From Propionibacteriaceae bacterium (lineage in GTDB: Bacteria; Actinomycetota; Actinomycetes; Propionibacteriales; Propionibacteriaceae): 12,910 bases of DNA. Both the position numbers and the translations under genes were made by a program. The stretch is taken from contig WRJP01000043.1 in assembly GCA_009778535.1 (NCBI GenBank), forward strand, positions 1-12,910, given 5' to 3'. Under the pieces are notes generated by a model. The model worked only from the letters and a program-made list of their open reading frames with translations. It did no database searches and had not been told where the DNA came from. Below, piece by piece: positions 5,835-12,910 of the stretch; the stretch's first letter is position 1; every line of letters starts with the position of its first letter.

Positions 5835-6929
5835 ATGCGAAAACTATTAGCTGTCCTTATCGTGCCACTCTTAATAGTCGGCTGTGCTGCTACTCCCGGG
5901 GAAACCCCAGGTATGCCGTCCGCCCCGTCGCAAACGTCTGTGCCAACTGAACCAGCGACATCGGTAACGATAGGAATGAGCTACATTCCAAACATCCAGT
6001 TTGCGCCTTTCTACGTGGCACAAACAAAGGGTTATTTCGATTCGGTTGGCGTTCCGGTGGAGTTGCGGCATCACGGTGCTCAAGAGGGGTTGTTTACCGC
6101 AATTGGAACTGGGCAGGAACAATTCGTGATTGCTGGCGGGGACGAGGCGCTGCTGGCCAGAGAGCAGGGCGTAAATCTGGTGGCAGTAGGCGGTTATTAC
6201 CAGCAGTATCCAGTGCGGATAATCGCCCCGACTGCCAATGGGATAAATACCCTTGACGATCTGCGCGGAAAGCGGATCGGAATTCCCGGCCGGTACGGAG
6301 AAAACTGGTTCAGCCTCTTGGTGGCACTTAACGCCGCAGGACTCCAAGAAACAGATGTAGACATCATGGAGATCGGTTACACCTATGCGGCTGCTCTATC
6401 CACCGACAAGGTAGATGCAGTTGTGGGTTTTGTGAACAACGACTTTGTGCAGTTCCAGCTTGCAGGGATGGATGTAGTAGCACTGCCGTTGACCCGTGAG
6501 GGGAATCCGCCGTTGGTGGGGGCTTCGATTCTCACTACTGAGGAATTCTTGGCTGAAAACCCAGAACTTACTAGAAAAGTGGTCACAGCTATCGTGGACG
6601 GAATAGAAGATGCCTTTACCAATCCGAATGCTGCTGTAGAAATCTCTGCTGCGTTTGTTCCAACCTTGTCTGCCCCAGAAGCTGCTAGAGCTGCCAAAGC
6701 CACGCTAGCTGCAACGTTGGAGATCATGGCAAGGTCGGGAAGTTGCGAAATGACGCCAGATCCCTGCCCGGTTGATGACGAGTGCACTAGCGTCTGCACC
6801 AGCATCGTACGAATGTTTGGAATGTTGGATATTGCGGAGTGGAGAGAAATGGCCAGCTTCCTGCTCAGTGTCAAAGTTTTGACCCAAGAAGTTGATGTGA
6901 ACAAAGCTATGACGAATGTACTTGGTTGA
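5835..6929 (+). CDS. ribY: Riboflavin/flavin-precursor substrate-binding lipoprotein RibY
   Basis: This 364-residue extracellular lipoprotein has a short signal sequence ending in the lipobox LIVGC, with lipidated Cys17. A Ser/Thr/Pro linker (about 18-43) is followed by an NMT1/THI5-like periplasmic-binding fold: IGMSYIPNIQFAPFYVAQTKGYF at the start, DLRGKRIGIPGRYG in the middle, and VDAVVGFVNND. It would deliver ligand to RibX. The ATG follows the ribX stop with GAGGAAAA as ribosome binding site, so the two are co-translated. Unusual for the family is a C-terminal cluster of four cysteines (304, 311, 317, 321; C-x6-C-x5-C-x3-C). HMP-type pyrimidine binding is the main alternative, since thiamine-precursor proteins share the fold; the FMN riboswitch argues for flavin. 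Confidence 0.82.
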   Translation: MRKLLAVLIVPLLIVGCAATPGETPGMPSAPSQTSVPTEPATSVTIGMSYIPNIQFAPFYVAQTKGYFDSVGVPVELRHHGAQEGLFTAIGTGQEQFVIAGGDEALLAREQGVNLVAVGGYYQQYPVRIIAPTANGINTLDDLRGKRIGIPGRYGENWFSLLVALNAAGLQETDVDIMEIGYTYAAALSTDKVDAVVGFVNNDFVQFQLAGMDVVALPLTREGNPPLVGASILTTEEFLAENPELTRKVVTAIVDGIEDAFTNPNAAVEISAAFVPTLSAPEAARAAKATLAATLEIMARSGSCEMTPDPCPVDDECTSVCTSIVRMFGMLDIAEWREMASFLLSVKVLTQEVDVNKAMTNVLG

Positions 6930-6981
6930 GTTTCTATTAAACTGAACTCGCAGCAGTACTTAACTGCAAAAAGGAGAAACG

Positions 6982-7425
6982 ATGACCGAAGTGGCAAAAG
7001 CTCCCGGTTGGGATGAGTACTTTCTGGGTATAGCTACTGCTGTAGCAGCTCGGGCAAAGTGCCTGCGGCGCAAGGTTGGCGTTGTGCTTGTGCTGGAAAA
7101 GCGAATCATCGCCACCGGATATAACGGTGCGCCTCCTGGAAAGCCGGACTGCCTGGAAGGTGCCTGCCCCAGAGGCCGGCTCTCCTATGATGAAGTACCG
7201 GAGTTGGGCGATTATGACCGTCCTGGAACTCCTGGTTTCTGTATCGCAATTCATGCTGAAGTGAACGCGCTGCTATTTGCCACCCGCGACACCAAAGGAG
7301 CTATCGCTTACATAACTGACCCGCCCTGCCCCGGGTGTCGCAAAGCATTAGCGGCCGCTGGAGTAGTGCGTGCGGTATGGCCTGCCGGTGAATACGACTC
7401 AGGCGAGTTGGTCAACTGGGAGTAG
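6982..7425 (+). CDS. dCMP deaminase-like zinc deaminase (ComEB family)
   Basis: This 147-residue cytidine-deaminase-fold protein has the conserved GYNGAPPG (47-54), the zinc-binding and catalytic HAE (91-93) and PCPGC (115-119, Cys116 and Cys119). The overall layout matches deoxycytidylate deaminases, which convert dCMP to dUMP for thymidylate synthesis. It does not have the longer PCxHxGxTPPC pattern of the RibD deaminase domain. AAGGAG (6971-6976) precedes the ATG by five bases. It follows ribY by 52 nt; a small hairpin GCAGT-ACTTA-ACTGC (6953-6967) lies between but has no terminator U-run, so read-through from the FMN-controlled transcript is possible. The family is clear; the exact substrate is not proven. 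Confidence 0.75.
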   Translation: MTEVAKAPGWDEYFLGIATAVAARAKCLRRKVGVVLVLEKRIIATGYNGAPPGKPDCLEGACPRGRLSYDEVPELGDYDRPGTPGFCIAIHAEVNALLFATRDTKGAIAYITDPPCPGCRKALAAAGVVRAVWPAGEYDSGELVNWE

Positions 7426-7496
7426 CTGCACGCTACTACCTTTGCTGGAACGCGATGGTCGTTCACTAAGAAGTGCTGGATTTCCGACGTTAGCTG

Positions 7497-7751
7497 TTAG
7501 CGAAGTCCGCGTAAAAAATCGGGATCGTCATCGGGTGCGATCGGTCCGGACTTGGGTTTGGATGCTTTTTGCGACAAAGGACGTCCCAAGAACAACCATG
7601 CGAGTGAACCGATACCTGGTAGGAGCACGATGGCGACCGCCCAAAGCCACTTTGGGGCTCTCCGAATGCGTGCGGAATCTGCCTGAGCCAAATCCACGAT
7701 GCAGAAGATCATCAGGAAACCGATGACGATGAGCGGAAGGAACCTTGGCAT
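7497..7751 (-). CDS. Small membrane protein with PLDc_N-type domain
   Basis: This 84-residue protein has two transmembrane helices (about 5-21 and 36-55). The linking segment DLAQADSARIRRAPKWLWAV and the following PGIGSLAWLFLGRP match the phospholipase-D nuclease N-terminal (PLDc_N) family, small actinobacterial membrane proteins of unknown role. The tail is charged and cytoplasmic in style, ending in DDDPDF. The ATG at 7751 has no clear Shine-Dalgarno, but TACAAT lies 7 nt upstream, which suggests a leaderless transcript. A longer in-frame extension upstream lacks family resemblance. It converges with the deaminase gene across a 71-nt gap that shows no obvious terminator. Confidence 0.75.
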   Translation of the reverse strand: MPRFLPLIVIGFLMIFCIVDLAQADSARIRRAPKWLWAVAIVLLPGIGSLAWLFLGRPLSQKASKPKSGPIAPDDDPDFLRGLR

Positions 7752-7758
7752 GTCTCTT

Positions 7759-7764
7759 ATTGTA
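7759..7764 (-). promoter_or_regulatory. -10 box for a probable leaderless PLDc_N transcript
   Basis: TACAAT (7764-7759 on the minus strand) is a five-of-six match to TATAAT and ends seven bases before the ATG at 7751, so transcription would start at or next to the start codon. The possible -35 CTGCAC 16 nt further up is weak. Confidence 0.45.
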
Positions 7765-7950
7765 CCTTGTAAATTACTGAGTGCAGTCCCGAAACCACGG
7801 CGGGAGCGACTCGTAATTGCGCAAAACGCTACAGGCGCTGAGCCAGTTACCTCCCGTTTAGCCGTTGAGGTCTTCGAGAGCCCAATGGACCGCCAGTGCC
7901 ACAATGAGGCTACTGACGAGTTTAAGTTAAAAACGGCTAACGTTGAGGTC

Positions 7951-9078
7951 ATGTTGATTGAGACGGTCGCTGGGGAAACGATACTTCAAAAGCTGGAGCA
8001 AGCATTAGCTGGCGAGACGGTGATAGGTGTCGTTCCTGAAGAGGCTCCGCAACGCTACCTGGAGATGCTGCGGCCGTCGCTGTCGGTTGAATATGAGGAT
8101 GCGGCGGTGATCGTTCCAACTTCTGGCTCCACGGGCAGCCCGAAAGGAGTTGTGCTTTCCGCTACTGCGCTGCTGGCTTCGGCACATGCCACCCACGCCA
8201 GACTGGGAGGCTCCGGGCATTGGGTGTGTGCCCTGCCGATACATCATATTGCGGGGCTAATGACCCTGGTACGCGGCATAGCCAGCGGCTGCGGCACCAG
8301 TTATTGCCGTCCTGATCTAAATGATCTTTTTCCAGCAAAGCAAACCCCTAGCTACCTGTCGTTGGTAGCGACGCAACTGGAACGGGCGCTGGACAATCCT
8401 GTCATCGCGGAACGATTGACCAGTTTTGCGGCGGTGCTAGTCGGTGGCAGTGCTATCCCAGCGGAACTGATCGCCAAAGCTACCTATCTTGGAATTAATG
8501 CCGTTACCACCTATGGAATGAGCGAAACCTGCGGCGGCTGTGTCTACGACGGTCTCCCGTTAGCTGGAGTCGATGTCCAACTTGAATCAGACAGTGATCG
8601 GATTCTACTAAGTGGTGAAATGGTGTTCTCGGGCTACCGGCTCGAACCTGAGTTAACGTCAGCCGTATTGAACGGTAAACAATTTCGCACCCAAGATCGT
8701 GGAATGTGGGTTGATGGAAAGTTGCAGGTAGTAGGCCGCTTCGATGATGTAATAATCACCGGCGGAGTCAACGTCGATCTTGCTGAAGTGCAGCGGTTTT
8801 GCGATGAAATTTGGGGGATTGCTGAACCTGAACGTGTGGTGGTTTTCGATGTTGCAGACCTGTATTGGGGGCGCAAGATAATAGCTGCGACTGGGAGCGA
8901 ACTAGATTACGCGCAAATGCGTAAACTTTTAGAACCAAATTTGCAAATAGCGGCAATTCCTAAAGAATTAATACGTTTCGTAGCCAAAAACACCGGACTT
9001 GCTGGCAAGATTGACAAAGCAGCGTTACGGAAAGCCTGGATGAAAGGTCACAATGGCGACTCCAACCCAATGGATTGA
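7951..9078 (+). CDS. menE: o-Succinylbenzoate-CoA ligase (menaquinone synthesis)
   Basis: This 375-residue acyl-CoA synthetase activates o-succinylbenzoate with ATP and CoA on the way to 1,4-dihydroxy-2-naphthoate. Adenylation motifs are complete: TSGSTGSPKG (57-66), TYGMSET (187-193), DRG (249-251), GRFDD (262-266) and the C-terminal catalytic Lys in GKI (353). The compact N-terminus is typical of actinobacterial MenE. The start is uncertain: at 7951 the GAGG is only two bases away, whereas the next codon TTG (7954) has ideal five-base spacing; TAACGT 7 nt above the ATG could instead mean a leaderless start. The frame extends upstream to 7699 but that part overlaps the divergent gene and lacks homology. 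The last 26 bases overlap menA. Confidence 0.9.
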   Translation: MLIETVAGETILQKLEQALAGETVIGVVPEEAPQRYLEMLRPSLSVEYEDAAVIVPTSGSTGSPKGVVLSATALLASAHATHARLGGSGHWVCALPIHHIAGLMTLVRGIASGCGTSYCRPDLNDLFPAKQTPSYLSLVATQLERALDNPVIAERLTSFAAVLVGGSAIPAELIAKATYLGINAVTTYGMSETCGGCVYDGLPLAGVDVQLESDSDRILLSGEMVFSGYRLEPELTSAVLNGKQFRTQDRGMWVDGKLQVVGRFDDVIITGGVNVDLAEVQRFCDEIWGIAEPERVVVFDVADLYWGRKIIAATGSELDYAQMRKLLEPNLQIAAIPKELIRFVAKNTGLAGKIDKAALRKAWMKGHNGDSNPMD

Positions 9079-9931
9079 AGGCATACGCCTGCGTACCCTA
9101 CCGGCTGCTATCTCTCCTATCGTCGCGGCGGCTGGCATCGCCTGGTATGAACATGGCTTTGAACCGCTTCTGGTCGCCTTGGCGCTCTTGGTGAGTTTGG
9201 CGATTCAGATCGGGTCGAACCTGGCGAACGACTATTCCGATGGTATCCGTGGGGTTGACGCTGCACGGGTTGGCCCGCTGCGGCTTGTGGGTTCTGGCGT
9301 TGCAACACCGCGCCGGGTTTTGCTAGCTGCGTTCGGGTGCTGGACTGTCGCCTGCGCTGGGGGGATAGCAGTCGTGGCGATTACTGGCATTTGGTGGTTA
9401 CTGCTGGTTGGGGCTGCCTGTATCGCCGCCGCTTGGTTCTATACCGGCGGAAAAAAACCTTACGGCTATTTGGGACTGGGTGAGCTATTCGTCTTTATCT
9501 TTTACGGCCTAGTGGCAGTGAGCGGCACAGTTTACATTCAAGTCCGACTGGTTAGTCTGCCAGCCTGGTTCAGCGCTGTCGCAATTGGGGCCTTGGCGTG
9601 TGCAATTTTGGTGGCCAATAATCTACGTGATCTTGAAGGTGATTTAGCAGCTGGGAAGCTGACGCTGGCTACGCGGTTGGGCGACAAAAAAACGCGCTAT
9701 TTCTTTGGGTTACTGGTGTTGATTGCCGCTGCGGGGGTAGTAGCGGTGGCGTGGACGAGCTCCTGGTGGGCGCTGCTGGGATTGCTAATGATGATTTCTT
9801 TGGCTGGCCCGGTCTATGAGGTTGCCAAAGGTGTGACCGGCAGAGCATTGATTCCAGTTCTGCGCCAAACGGGGCTTGCTGAATTCGTATGCGCCTCGGG
9901 TATTTTCGTAGGTTTAGTTTTCGCCCCCTGA
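9053..9931 (+). CDS. menA: 1,4-Dihydroxy-2-naphthoate polyprenyltransferase
   Basis: This 292-residue UbiA-superfamily membrane enzyme attaches the polyprenyl chain to 1,4-dihydroxy-2-naphthoate, giving demethylmenaquinone. Both Mg-diphosphate motifs are present: NDYSDGIRGVD (59-69) and DLEGDLAAGKLT (192-203). There are about eight to nine hydrophobic helices, and the length is normal. The ATG at 9053 lies inside the end of menE (26-nt overlap) with GAAAGG upstream, which indicates translational coupling and co-expression of the two menaquinone steps. Confidence 0.93.
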   Translation: MATPTQWIEGIRLRTLPAAISPIVAAAGIAWYEHGFEPLLVALALLVSLAIQIGSNLANDYSDGIRGVDAARVGPLRLVGSGVATPRRVLLAAFGCWTVACAGGIAVVAITGIWWLLLVGAACIAAAWFYTGGKKPYGYLGLGELFVFIFYGLVAVSGTVYIQVRLVSLPAWFSAVAIGALACAILVANNLRDLEGDLAAGKLTLATRLGDKKTRYFFGLLVLIAAAGVVAVAWTSSWWALLGLLMMISLAGPVYEVAKGVTGRALIPVLRQTGLAEFVCASGIFVGLVFAP

Positions 9932-10072
9932 CGCGACTCTTACGCTGATTTGGACTGCCGAAATAAAGCAAGGATTACGTGTAATACCCGCTGGTATCGC
10001 CGCTGGTTTCTGCGCCCTATCGACAGGTTCAGGATATAACTGTAAAAGGAAACGTAAACGACAAGAGACCCG
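9932..10072. other. Intergenic stretch between menA and the glycerate module
   Basis: No convincing gene is present. A short inverted repeat ATTAC-GT-GTAAT occurs at about 9973-9984 but has no following U-run. Nothing else could be assigned. Confidence 0.4.
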
Positions 10073-10102
10073 TGGACGCATCTCAAGACGAGGTTGTATA
10101 TT
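10073..10102 (+). promoter_or_regulatory. Probable promoter giving a leaderless tartronate semialdehyde reductase mRNA
   Basis: TGGACG (10073-10078), an 18-nt spacer and TATATT (10097-10102) are followed by six bases and the ATG at 10109, so the transcript would begin at the start codon. No Shine-Dalgarno is suitably placed. Confidence 0.5.
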
Positions 10103-10108
10103 TTGGGC

Positions 10109-10990
10109 ATGGCAAACATCGGAATAATCGGCCTTGGAATCATGGGTCTGCCAATGGCAGCGAACCTTATAACAGCCGGCCACAGCGTAACCGGATACGA
10201 CATGAAAGCTGAGTCTGTTTCCAAATTGGCAGAAAAAGGTGGCGTAGCTGCCACCTCAATTGCCGATGCGGTTGCCGGTGCGGACGTGGTTATCACCATG
10301 GTGCCCGATTCCCCGCAGGTAAAGGAAGTTGTGTACTCGACAGGTGGCCTACTCGAATGCGCATCACCAGGGCTGCTCTACATAGATATGAGTTCAATCC
10401 GCCCTGATGTCGCGGCCGAAGTGGCTGCCAGTTGCCGCGCGAAAGGCATACGTCCGCTAGACGCGCCAGTTTCCGGAGGGGAGAAGGGCGCTATCGAGGC
10501 GACACTTTCAATCATGGTGGGAGGCGACCAGTCCGATTTCGATGCAGCGTTACCAATACTTTCGGCAATGGGCAAGACTGTCGTCTATCTCGGGTCCTCC
10601 GGCTCGGGTCAAACCGTAAAAGCCGCCAACCAGTTGATCGTGGGCGGCACCTACCAGTTGGTGGCTGAGGCCATCGTCTTCCTTGAAGCCTATGGCGTTG
10701 ACACCGCAGCTGCTCTTAAAGTCTTGAGCGGCGGTCTGGCTGGCAGCCGCATCCTTGAGATAAAAGGCGAATCGATGCTGCGACGCGAGTTCGCGCCTGG
10801 ATTCAGAATCGACCTCCACCACAAGGACATGGGAATCGTTACTGCCGCTGCCCGTGAAGCTGGCGTAGTGATTCCGGTCGGCGCTCTCGTAGCTCAACTG
10901 ATTGCAGCGCTACGTGCTCAAGGCGACGGCAGCCTCGATCATTCCGCCCTGTTACGCGGGGTGGAACGGCTTTCAGGCCGCACCGAATAA
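10109..10990 (+). CDS. garR: 2-Hydroxy-3-oxopropionate (tartronate semialdehyde) reductase
   Basis: This 293-residue enzyme of the beta-hydroxyacid dehydrogenase family would reduce tartronate semialdehyde to D-glycerate with NAD(P)H. It shows the Rossmann motif GLGIMG (8-13), the substrate-binding DAPVSGGEKGA (118-128) and the catalytic Lys171 in GQTVKAANQ. The length matches GarR/GlxR. The ATG at 10109 starts the conserved MANIGIIGLG; a TTG five codons upstream (10094) is in frame but overlaps the promoter box. The glycerate kinase gene follows 44 nt downstream, so the pair forms a glyoxylate/glycerate route into 2- or 3-phosphoglycerate. 3-Hydroxyisobutyrate dehydrogenase is the main alternative; the kinase neighbour favours GarR. 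Confidence 0.85.
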   Translation: MANIGIIGLGIMGLPMAANLITAGHSVTGYDMKAESVSKLAEKGGVAATSIADAVAGADVVITMVPDSPQVKEVVYSTGGLLECASPGLLYIDMSSIRPDVAAEVAASCRAKGIRPLDAPVSGGEKGAIEATLSIMVGGDQSDFDAALPILSAMGKTVVYLGSSGSGQTVKAANQLIVGGTYQLVAEAIVFLEAYGVDTAAALKVLSGGLAGSRILEIKGESMLRREFAPGFRIDLHHKDMGIVTAAAREAGVVIPVGALVAQLIAALRAQGDGSLDHSALLRGVERLSGRTE

Positions 10991-11022
10991 GACGCCCTGC
11001 GAAAAATCTGCTAACCCTGGAA

Positions 11023-11028
11023 TAGATA
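11023..11028 (+). promoter_or_regulatory. -10-like box directly upstream of glycerate kinase
   Basis: TAGATA ends six bases before the ATG at 11035, the same spacing as upstream of garR, and no Shine-Dalgarno is seen. No convincing -35 is present, so this is a tentative leaderless start. Confidence 0.3.
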
Positions 11029-11034
11029 ACCGGC

Positions 11035-12165
11035 ATGGACGGAACTAGAACTATCCTCATCGCCTGCGACAAGTTCAAAGGGTCACTCACCGGACGGCAA
11101 GTAAATCAAGCAGTGGCTGAATGTGCTGCCGCGCTTGGTCTGAACTCCCAGATTTTCCCGTTGGCCGATGGCGGAGATGGCACCTTGGACGCGCTTGAGG
11201 CTCTGGGTTTTGAGCCGGTATCGGTTCAGGTCAGCGGCCCCACTGGCGAAAGGGTCAGCACTCGTTATGTAGTCAAAGACGGCATTGCGGCGGTTGAGTT
11301 GGCGGATTCGTGCGGCATATTACGCCTGCCCGGTGGGGTTCTCGAACCACGCAAATCATCGTCGACGGGTTTGGGTGAGGTGCTCCGGACTGCTCTGCTT
11401 GACCCCGGCATCCGTGAAGTCGTGGTCGGCGTGGGAGGATCGGCCAGTTCTGATGGCGGTGCTGGCATGTTGTTCGGACTCGGTGCAGTGCTGCAAGACG
11501 CGGATGGCAACGTTGTGACACCCGATGCGGCGGCTTTGGGTCGAATCGTCAAGATTGACTTGGAGCCTGTCCGCTCACTGCTGGCAGGCCGACGTATCAT
11601 CTTGGCTTGCGATGTAACCAACCCATTACTCGGAGATCAGGGTGCGGTAGCCGTGTTCGGCTCGCAGAAGGGACTGGTGGGAACGGCAGCAGCCGAAGTC
11701 GAAGCGAATATGAATCAGTGGGCTGATCTTCTGTCCGGAGCCTGTGGCCGCGATTTGCGCCAGTCGCCTGGGGCAGGTAGCGCTGGCGGGGTTGGTTTTG
11801 CGGCGTTGACAGCTCTTGGTGCGCAAATGCGTCGCGGAGTTGACCTGATTCTTGAGTTGGGTGGATTTTCTCAGAGGTTGGCTGCTGCCGCTCTAGTCGT
11901 TACCGGTGAAGGATCGCTCGATGAACAAAGCCTCATGGGCAAGGCTGTTGCAGGGGTATGCGCCGCTGTCAAGGGAGCACCCAGACCAGTTCCGGCTATC
12001 GCACTCTGCGGGAGAAATACACTCACTGCGGAGCAGATCGAGACCCTTGGTTTGGCCAAAGTCTTCGCGCTGGCAGACATCGAACCCGACCCGAGCGAAT
12101 CAATGCGTCGGGCTGACTACCTGCTGCGTCAACTAGCTCACCGCACCCTAGCTGCCTGGTTCTAG
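11035..12165 (+). CDS. glxK: Glycerate kinase
   Basis: This 376-residue enzyme of the GlxK/GarK glycerate kinase family phosphorylates D-glycerate with ATP. Family motifs are complete: DKFKGSLT (12-19), PLADGGDGT (42-50), GVGGSASSDGGAG (132-144), CDVTNPLLG (192-200) and TGEGSLDEQSLMGKA (290-304). The length is normal for the family. The ATG at 11035 begins the conserved strand leading into DKFKGS. No ribosome binding site is visible, and a -10-like box lies six bases upstream. It pairs with the reductase gene upstream to feed glycerate into glycolysis. The symbol could equally be garK; product position (2- or 3-phosphoglycerate) cannot be told from sequence. Confidence 0.9.
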   Translation: MDGTRTILIACDKFKGSLTGRQVNQAVAECAAALGLNSQIFPLADGGDGTLDALEALGFEPVSVQVSGPTGERVSTRYVVKDGIAAVELADSCGILRLPGGVLEPRKSSSTGLGEVLRTALLDPGIREVVVGVGGSASSDGGAGMLFGLGAVLQDADGNVVTPDAAALGRIVKIDLEPVRSLLAGRRIILACDVTNPLLGDQGAVAVFGSQKGLVGTAAAEVEANMNQWADLLSGACGRDLRQSPGAGSAGGVGFAALTALGAQMRRGVDLILELGGFSQRLAAAALVVTGEGSLDEQSLMGKAVAGVCAAVKGAPRPVPAIALCGRNTLTAEQIETLGLAKVFALADIEPDPSESMRRADYLLRQLAHRTLAAWF

Positions 12166-12181
12166 CTGATTGCTTCCCTCC

Positions 12182-12190
12182 TGGCATAAT
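12182..12190 (+). promoter_or_regulatory. Possible extended -10 promoter for menC
   Basis: TGGCATAAT matches the extended -10 pattern TGn followed by a five-of-six TATAAT box. It ends 19 nt before the menC ATG at 12210, and GGGGG (12196-12200) could serve as a weak ribosome binding site. It lies just after the glycerate kinase stop, which suggests separate transcription of menC. Confidence 0.4.
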
Positions 12191-12209
12191 TCTGTGGGGG
12201 CGAAACACA

Positions 12210-12910
12210 ATGAATTCCAAAAACACGCTAGGAAATACTTCCGAGTCGATAGCATTTTCGTTGCCGATGCGTACCAGATTTCGGGGTATCAACGTGCGGG
12301 AAGGCCTGCTGGTCAAGGGCGAGGTCGGCTGGGCGGAGTGGAGTCCTTTCGCGGAATACCAATATCCGGAGATTGGGGCTTGGCGGGATGCGTGTATTGA
12401 AGCTGCCACCCAAGGCTTTCCCAAGCCACTACGCGACAAAATACCGGTGAATGTGACTGTTCCCGTAGTAGAACCCGAGCAGGCATATGCGCTCGTGGTC
12501 GAATCCGGATGCAAAACCGCAAAGGTAAAGGTCGCCGAGACCGGAACCGAATTTGCTGCTGACATTGCACGAGTTGAAGCTGTACGTGACGCGTTGGGGT
12601 CGGCTGGAAAACTTCGGGTTGATGTCAACGGAGCTTGGAGCCTAGATACAGCATTTTCGAGGCTGCGGGAACTGGCTCGCTTCGATTTGGAATATGCCGA
12701 ACAGCCGTGTGCCAGCGTCGATGAGCTTGCGCTACTGCGGCGCAAATTTGCACAAGCTGGAATAGAAATTCCGATCGCAGCAGACGAGTCGATCAGGCGC
12801 AGTGACGACCCGCTGTTGGTGGCGAAACTTGAAGCTGCCGACATTGCAGTGTTCAAAGTGCAACCGTTAGGGGGAGTACGACGTTGCCTAGAATTGGCCG
12901 AACGTATTGG
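12210..12910 (+). CDS. menC: o-Succinylbenzoate synthase (partial, 3' end beyond window)
   Basis: This enolase-superfamily enzyme dehydrates SHCHC to o-succinylbenzoate, the step before MenE. The 233 residues visible contain FSLPMRTRFRGINVREGL (16-33), WAEWSPF (41-47), the catalytic KVK (105-107), metal ligands Asp138 (VDVNGAW), Glu164 (EQPC) and Asp192 (AADES), and the second catalytic Lys216 (FKVQPLGG). All active-site residues expected in this part are present. The ATG at 12210 is 44 nt after the glycerate kinase stop. The large open frame on the opposite strand here is a shadow. The gene completes, with menE and menA, a menaquinone cluster split by the glycerate pair. Confidence 0.9.
   Translation, partial: MNSKNTLGNTSESIAFSLPMRTRFRGINVREGLLVKGEVGWAEWSPFAEYQYPEIGAWRDACIEAATQGFPKPLRDKIPVNVTVPVVEPEQAYALVVESGCKTAKVKVAETGTEFAADIARVEAVRDALGSAGKLRVDVNGAWSLDTAFSRLRELARFDLEYAEQPCASVDELALLRRKFAQAGIEIPIAADESIRRSDDPLLVAKLEAADIAVFKVQPLGGVRRCLELAERI

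Noticed and set aside
12023..12856. Open minus-strand frame of 277 codons
   Set aside because: It lies opposite glycerate kinase and menC, both of which have complete family motifs; the Ser/Ala-rich translation has no recognisable domain.

Overview
The window looks like a chromosomal segment of a moderate-GC actinobacterium, possibly near the Actinomycetaceae. This rests on the Pro/Thr-stalked, membrane-anchored surface proteins, the short MenE, the overlapping menE-menA pair, frequent GTG starts, several start codons with a -10-like box 6-7 nt upstream and no Shine-Dalgarno (leaderless style), and the ECF-type vitamin transporter. No rRNA, tRNA, insertion sequence, CRISPR array or origin was found.

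Region 1 (1-4119, minus strand) is an apparent cobalamin-uptake operon. A cobalamin riboswitch (4000-4119) and a hairpin over the ribosome binding site (3907-3949) precede three genes. The first encodes a secreted, membrane-anchored protein with a transcobalamin-like beta domain and an alpha/alpha-toroid domain (2071-3906). The second encodes a smaller stalked protein with a related beta domain (1013-2074). The third encodes an ECF transporter T component that runs off the left edge (1-1005). Together they suggest vitamin B12 capture at the cell surface and hand-over to an ECF importer. The S component and ATPases are not in the window.

Region 2 (4240-4801, minus strand) is a BrnT/BrnA-type toxin-antitoxin pair. 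The antitoxin is intact, but the toxin has an in-frame TGA where the family usually has Trp. The promoter region contains a 9-bp direct repeat that could be the operator.

Region 3 (4827-7425, plus strand) starts with an FMN riboswitch. A downstream hairpin shares a 7-nt sequence with the aptamer and overlaps the ribosome binding site. It controls ribX (permease) and ribY (lipoprotein binding protein), a predicted riboflavin or flavin-precursor importer. A dCMP-deaminase-like gene follows 52 nt later.

Region 4 (7497-12910) holds a small PLDc_N-type membrane protein on the minus strand, then menE-menA (overlapping), a glycerate module (tartronate semialdehyde reductase and glycerate kinase), and menC running off the right edge. 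The men genes make menaquinone; the two glycerate genes separate menC from menE-menA and seem to have their own start signals.
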